NCBI GenBank assembly: GCA_003240735.1
Contig: QFNE01000034.1
Coordinates: forward strand, 1 to 18,795
Direction of reading: 5' to 3'
Origin: Paracoccus denitrificans
GTDB taxonomy: Bacteria > Pseudomonadota > Alphaproteobacteria > Rhodobacterales > Rhodobacteraceae
DNA length: 18,795 nucleotides
Shown here: positions 15,227 to 18,795 of the stretch, in pieces
Position numbering within the stretch: position 1 is the first letter of the stretch
Layout of the letters: each line of letters starts with the position of its first letter
Notes under the pieces: model-generated
What the model saw: only the letters and a program-made list of their open reading frames with translations
What the model was told of the DNA's origin: nothing
Databases searched by the model: none
Program-made: the position numbers and the translations under genes

Positions 15227-16102
15227 ATGGCGTCTCGGGCAATTTGGAAGGGACAGCTGCGTCTGTCCCTTGTCGCTATTCCAGTCGAAATCCACAACGC
15301 GACCAAAACCGGCCGACGCGTCAGCTTTCGCCAGATCCACGGACCGAGCGGGAAGCCCGTGCGATATGAAAAGACCGTCGCAGGCGTTGGCCCGATCAAC
15401 GCCGATGACATCCTGAAAGGCTACTCGTTGGGCGACGACGAGTATCTGTTGATCGATCCGGCAGAGATCGACGAAATCAAGCTGGAAACGAAGAAGACGT
15501 TCGAGCTGGTGCAGTTTGTCGAAAGCAATGAAATCTCGCCTCTTTATTACGATCAGCCTTATTACATCGTCCCCAGCGATGAGCTGGCCGAAGACGCTTA
15601 TCGCGTTGTCCGTGACGCATTGCGGCAGTCCCAGAAGGTTGGTCTTGGTCAGCTGACGTTGCATGGCCGAGAGCATCTGTGCGCCGTGCGGCCCTGTGGC
15701 GACGGGCTTTTGATGGAAACGCTGTTCTATGCGGACGAAATCAAGGACGCCGAACCGCTGTTCTCATCCATTGAAGACGCCCCCGCCGATGAGGAATTGC
15801 TGACAGTTGCGGAAGCGTTGATCGACAAGAAGACGGCCCCATTCAACGCAAAGGCCTTCACCGACCATTACGACAAGGCCCTGCGGGCACTGATCGAGGC
15901 CAAGAAAAAGGGGCGCGCACCGCGTGTTTCGGCCCAGGGCGAGAAAACGAAGGCTGACGACAACGTGGTCGATCTGATGCAGGCGCTGCGCGACAGCCTG
16001 AAGGCGTCAGGGGGCGCAAAGGCAAAGACGGTGGCCAAGCCCAAAGCTCCTGCCAAGAAGGTCTCGAAGCCAAGGGCATCAGCAGCCAAGAAAGCCGGGT
16101 GA
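15227..16102 (+). CDS. ku: Non-homologous end joining protein Ku
   Basis: The product is 291 residues. Bacterial Ku forms a homodimeric ring on double-strand DNA ends and recruits LigD. The N-terminal signature MASRAIWKGQLRLSLVAIPVEIHNAT is followed by GKPVRYEKTVAGV, then LIDPAEIDEIKLETKKTFELVQFV and SPLYYDQPYYIVPSDELAEDAYRVVRDAL. These are all typical of the Ku core. The C-terminal 45 residues are lysine- and alanine-rich, a basic tail known in bacterial Ku for DNA binding and bridging. The start at 15227 follows GGGGG at about eight bases and matches the family; an ATG at 15188 would add an unusual extension. Its TGA is directly followed by the ligD TTG. Confidence 0.95.
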   Translation: MASRAIWKGQLRLSLVAIPVEIHNATKTGRRVSFRQIHGPSGKPVRYEKTVAGVGPINADDILKGYSLGDDEYLLIDPAEIDEIKLETKKTFELVQFVESNEISPLYYDQPYYIVPSDELAEDAYRVVRDALRQSQKVGLGQLTLHGREHLCAVRPCGDGLLMETLFYADEIKDAEPLFSSIEDAPADEELLTVAEALIDKKTAPFNAKAFTDHYDKALRALIEAKKKGRAPRVSAQGEKTKADDNVVDLMQALRDSLKASGGAKAKTVAKPKAPAKKVSKPRASAAKKAG

Positions 16103-18529
16103 TTGGACCGGCTGACCACCTATCGGGCCAAGCGCGACCCGGCCAGGACGTCCGAGCCGTTCGACGACGGCGCTCCGCCGTCGACTGCGCTCCGCTACTC
16201 TATTCAGAACCACGACGCGACCCGTCTGCATTGGGACCTGCGGCTGGAATGGGACGGCGCGCTTCTAAGCTGGGCGATCACGCGGGGACCGTCCCTTGAT
16301 CCAACGCAAAAACGTCTGTCGGTCCGGACCGAGGATCATCCCCTATCCTACCTGACCTATGAAGGCACGATTCCTAAGGGCGAGTATGGCGCCGGGACGG
16401 TCATGCTGTGGGACATCGGATCATGGCGGCCGATGGACGATATCGCGCACGGCCTGAAAAAGGGTCACCTGCGATTCAAGCTTTATGGGCGGAGGATGAC
16501 CGGCGCGTGGGACCTGGTTCGGATCAAGGGTAAACCGACGGAGAAGAAGCGCGAGAACTGGCTGCTGATCAAGGTCGATGACGCGGCGGCCCATCAACCC
16601 GACCCGGTCGAACGATACACGACCAGCGTTGCCACGAACCGGACATTCGCCGAAATTGCAGACGATGCTCCGGCGCACTCGTTCGGGCCAGACGACCGGC
16701 TTGCGGCACCGAAGCCGCAGGCACCCATGCTGGCGACGCTGGCACAGGAGCCGCCCGAGGGTGGGCCATGGCTGCACGAACTGAAGATCGATGGCTACCG
16801 GGGGATGGTTCAGATCGGCAAAGGACTGCCGGTCATTCGCACCCGCAATGGCCTGGATTGGTCCGACCGCTTTGAGCCGCTGTTGCCGGCGTTCCAGGAA
16901 CTCCCGTGCAGATCCGCGCTGATCGATGGAGAGATCATCGCAGGCGCCGGACAAGTCGGCTTCAGCGCACTGCAGGCGGCAATCAAGGCGGGCGGGCCGT
17001 TTGCGTATGTCGCGTTTGATCTGCTGTATCTGGACGGGACAGACCTGCGCAAGAAAGCGCTGACGGACCGGCGTGGGGCACTTGAGAAGTTGCTTTCAGA
17101 TGTTCCCCCTATGGGATTGATAACGTTATCAGATATTGTGGAAGATGCCGTTGATGATGCGCTTTCGGCGGTCTGCGCCGCGGGAGGTGAAGGCATCGTC
17201 AGCAAGCTTGCGACGTCGGCTTATCGCGGCGGTCGAAGCGACGCGTGGCGCAAGGTCAAATGCGCCAATGACGACGACTTTCTGATCGTGGGGTGGCAAC
17301 CATCTTCTGCCAAGGGGCGGGCCTTCGCCTCGCTCCTGCTGGCGAGCAGCGAAAATGGTAAACTGTCCTATCGCGGCAAAGTCGGCACAGGTTTCGACGA
17401 GGCGACCCAGCAGGCTATCGCAGATGCGTTGGTGCCTTATGAGACAACTCAACCGCCCGTCATTGCACCAAAGGCGGAGGTCAAAGGCGCGAAATGGGTT
17501 CAGCCCGTCCTGTCCGCGCAGATCACCTTCGCTGAGCTGACGCGCGACGGACGCGTGCGCCACGCTGTTTTCCATCGATTGCGGGAGGACAAGATGCCCA
17601 CCGAAAAGCCAAGCAAGACGGTTCGTGTCGCCAAACCTGGCGCGTCATCCGGCGTCAAGGTTGCCGGGGTGGCGATCTCCAACCCCGACCGAGTGGTGTT
17701 CCCCAAGCCGCCCGTTACGAAAGGCGAAATCGCCGAGTACTACGCATCCATCAGTGGCTTGATGCTGCCGTTCGTCAAGGACAGGCCGTTGTCGCTGGTC
17801 CGTCTGCCCGAAGGTTTGGGCGGCGAAAGCTTCTTTCAAAAGCACGCGGGCAAGGGGTTCCCCGAGTCCGTGAGGCAGGTCAATCTGCCAGATGAAGCAG
17901 AGCCCGCGATGTACATCGCAGACAAGAAGGGTCTTGTGTCAGCCACCCAGATGGGCGCGGTGGAGTTCCACATCCGGGGCGTCAGGTATGATCGCCCTGA
18001 TCGACCCGACCGCGTCGTCTTTGATCTGGACCCGGACGAAGGGCTGAGCTTTTCGGACGTCAAGGACGCTGCTGTATTGCTGCGAGACCGTCTGTCGGAT
18101 CTCGGGCTGGCCAGCTGGGCAATGTTGAGCGGCGGAAAGGGTGTCCACGTGGTGTGCAACCTGCGCCGGACGGCCGATTGGGATATGGTCACGCTATTTG
18201 CACGCACGATGGCAAGTGTGTTGGCGCAACAGCAACCTGAACGTTTCATCGCAACGATGTCCAAGGCGAAGCGGAACGGAAAAATCTTCATAGATTGGCC
18301 AAGGAATCAACCGCAATCCACTGCAATCTCACCATATTCTGTTCGCGCCAGATCGGGCGCGCCGGTTGCCATGCCCGTGTCGTGGGACGTTCTGCAGCGC
18401 ACCGACAAGGCGAATGCGTACGATATCCGAACCGCTCTGTCTCAAGCCAAGGACGTCGCGCCAGACTATCCCCCACCTGCCTCGCTTATCGCGGCGGTGC
18501 ATAGGCTGACGGCGATGGACTCGCGTTGA
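16103..18529 (+). CDS. ligD: ATP-dependent DNA ligase D (phosphoesterase-ligase-polymerase)
   Basis: The product is 808 residues with three domains in the order phosphoesterase, ligase, polymerase. The first has His37, His43, Asp45, Arg47 and His79, which correspond to the active-site set of Pseudomonas LigD. The ligase has KIDGYR with the adenylated Lys228, then DGEII, AFDLLYLDG, EGIVSKL and WRKVK. The primase-polymerase has Asp641 and Asp643 in FDLDPDEG and Asp731 in KIFIDWPRN. With Ku it trims, fills and seals double-strand breaks. The start is a TTG placed directly after the ku stop; the product MDRLTTYRAKRDPART fits the family and no better start exists. Initiation probably depends on coupling to ku. 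Confidence 0.94.
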   Translation: MDRLTTYRAKRDPARTSEPFDDGAPPSTALRYSIQNHDATRLHWDLRLEWDGALLSWAITRGPSLDPTQKRLSVRTEDHPLSYLTYEGTIPKGEYGAGTVMLWDIGSWRPMDDIAHGLKKGHLRFKLYGRRMTGAWDLVRIKGKPTEKKRENWLLIKVDDAAAHQPDPVERYTTSVATNRTFAEIADDAPAHSFGPDDRLAAPKPQAPMLATLAQEPPEGGPWLHELKIDGYRGMVQIGKGLPVIRTRNGLDWSDRFEPLLPAFQELPCRSALIDGEIIAGAGQVGFSALQAAIKAGGPFAYVAFDLLYLDGTDLRKKALTDRRGALEKLLSDVPPMGLITLSDIVEDAVDDALSAVCAAGGEGIVSKLATSAYRGGRSDAWRKVKCANDDDFLIVGWQPSSAKGRAFASLLLASSENGKLSYRGKVGTGFDEATQQAIADALVPYETTQPPVIAPKAEVKGAKWVQPVLSAQITFAELTRDGRVRHAVFHRLREDKMPTEKPSKTVRVAKPGASSGVKVAGVAISNPDRVVFPKPPVTKGEIAEYYASISGLMLPFVKDRPLSLVRLPEGLGGESFFQKHAGKGFPESVRQVNLPDEAEPAMYIADKKGLVSATQMGAVEFHIRGVRYDRPDRPDRVVFDLDPDEGLSFSDVKDAAVLLRDRLSDLGLASWAMLSGGKGVHVVCNLRRTADWDMVTLFARTMASVLAQQQPERFIATMSKAKRNGKIFIDWPRNQPQSTAISPYSVRARSGAPVAMPVSWDVLQRTDKANAYDIRTALSQAKDVAPDYPPPASLIAAVHRLTAMDSR

Positions 18530-18579
18530 CAACGTGACACCGGCGTGGCCTGTCGTGCTGACAACGCAAGGTGGTGGAC
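18526..18579 (+). promoter_or_regulatory. ligD-glpD gap with a direct repeat and a possible -35
   Basis: TGACAACG occurs at 18527-18534 and again at 18559-18566, a 32-base period or about three helical turns. TTGACA at 18526-18531, overlapping the ligD stop, is a good -35, but the region 17 bases downstream is a poor -10. The repeat could be an operator for a glp regulator, with little to prove it. Confidence 0.2.
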
Positions 18580-18795
18580 ATGGTGCAAGGCGACACTGGA
18601 CCCGACATGGCTCAAGCCCCTGAGCCGACAGATCTTTTCATCATCGGTGGCGGGATCAATGGCTGCGGCATTGCGCGGGACGCCGTGGGACGGGGTCTGA
18701 CCGTTCGGCTGGCCGAACAGGGCGATCTTGCACAGGCCACCTCATCCGCCTCGACGAAGCTCTTCCACGGCGGGTTGCGGTATCTGGAATTTCTG
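18580..18795 (+). CDS. glpD: Glycerol-3-phosphate dehydrogenase, FAD-dependent (partial, N-terminus only)
   Basis: Only the first 72 residues lie in the window. They contain DLFIIGGGINGCGIARDAVGRG, the GxGxxG dinucleotide-binding fold for FAD at residues 19-40. QATSSASTKLFHGGLRYLEF follows, which is the characteristic GlpD segment. The enzyme oxidises glycerol 3-phosphate to dihydroxyacetone phosphate at the membrane and passes electrons to quinone. The ATG at 18580 follows AAGGTGG with good spacing; an ATG at 18607 is a possible alternative. It starts 50 bases after ligD and is probably transcribed separately. Confidence 0.9.
   Translation, partial: MVQGDTGPDMAQAPEPTDLFIIGGGINGCGIARDAVGRGLTVRLAEQGDLAQATSSASTKLFHGGLRYLEFL

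Noticed and set aside
14246..15676. A 476-codon minus-strand frame spanning the coiled-coil gene, zapA and part of ku
   Set aside because: Three recognisable or coupled genes occupy the plus strand here, and the antisense translation is low-complexity Ser/Ala/Arg in one half and unstructured in the other.

Overview
The window reads as an alphaproteobacterial chromosome segment, most likely Rhodobacterales (roseobacter group). It is GC-rich, with genes packed in short operons. The evidence is a PcaQ-type LysR regulator plus an IclR-type PcaR regulator controlling a beta-ketoadipate cluster, a bacterial Bpt leucyltransferase, a short ZapA preceded by a coiled-coil gene, and a Ku/LigD pair. No mobile element, CRISPR array, tRNA or rRNA was seen.

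Positions 1-7118 hold a protocatechuate (beta-ketoadipate) catabolic island. A partial IclR regulator (pcaR, minus) diverges from pcaI-pcaJ-pcaF (plus), which convert 3-oxoadipate to succinyl-CoA and acetyl-CoA. These converge on pcaB-pcaG-pcaH-pcaC (minus, transcribed C>H>G>B), which open the protocatechuate ring and process the carboxymuconate. The LysR regulator pcaQ diverges from pcaC. A PcaQ-like box and a TATAAT element lie between them. Two things are odd. pcaH appears to have lost about 110 bases near its 5' end with a frameshift. pcaD, which links the pcaC product to the pcaIJ substrate, is absent; in its usual place is only a 27-codon frame with a near-perfect Shine-Dalgarno that overlaps the pcaC start.

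Positions 7119-9954 hold a small conserved-looking hypothetical gene converging on ilvI-ilvH (minus), the acetolactate synthase of branched-chain amino acid synthesis, with a readable promoter. Positions 9955-13785 hold the divergent pair bpt (N-end-rule leucyltransferase, minus) and glnE (glutamine synthetase adenylyltransferase, plus).

Positions 13786-18795 begin with a 296-base intergenic region carrying two overlapping, mutually exclusive inverted repeats. A coiled-coil protein overlapping zapA follows, then the two-gene non-homologous end-joining set ku-ligD, and finally the start of glpD, cut by the window edge.

Most of the window is ordinary metabolism. The parts worth a second look are the damaged pcaH, the leader frame before pcaC, the regulatory sites of the two pca promoters, and the structured region before the coiled-coil/zapA operon.
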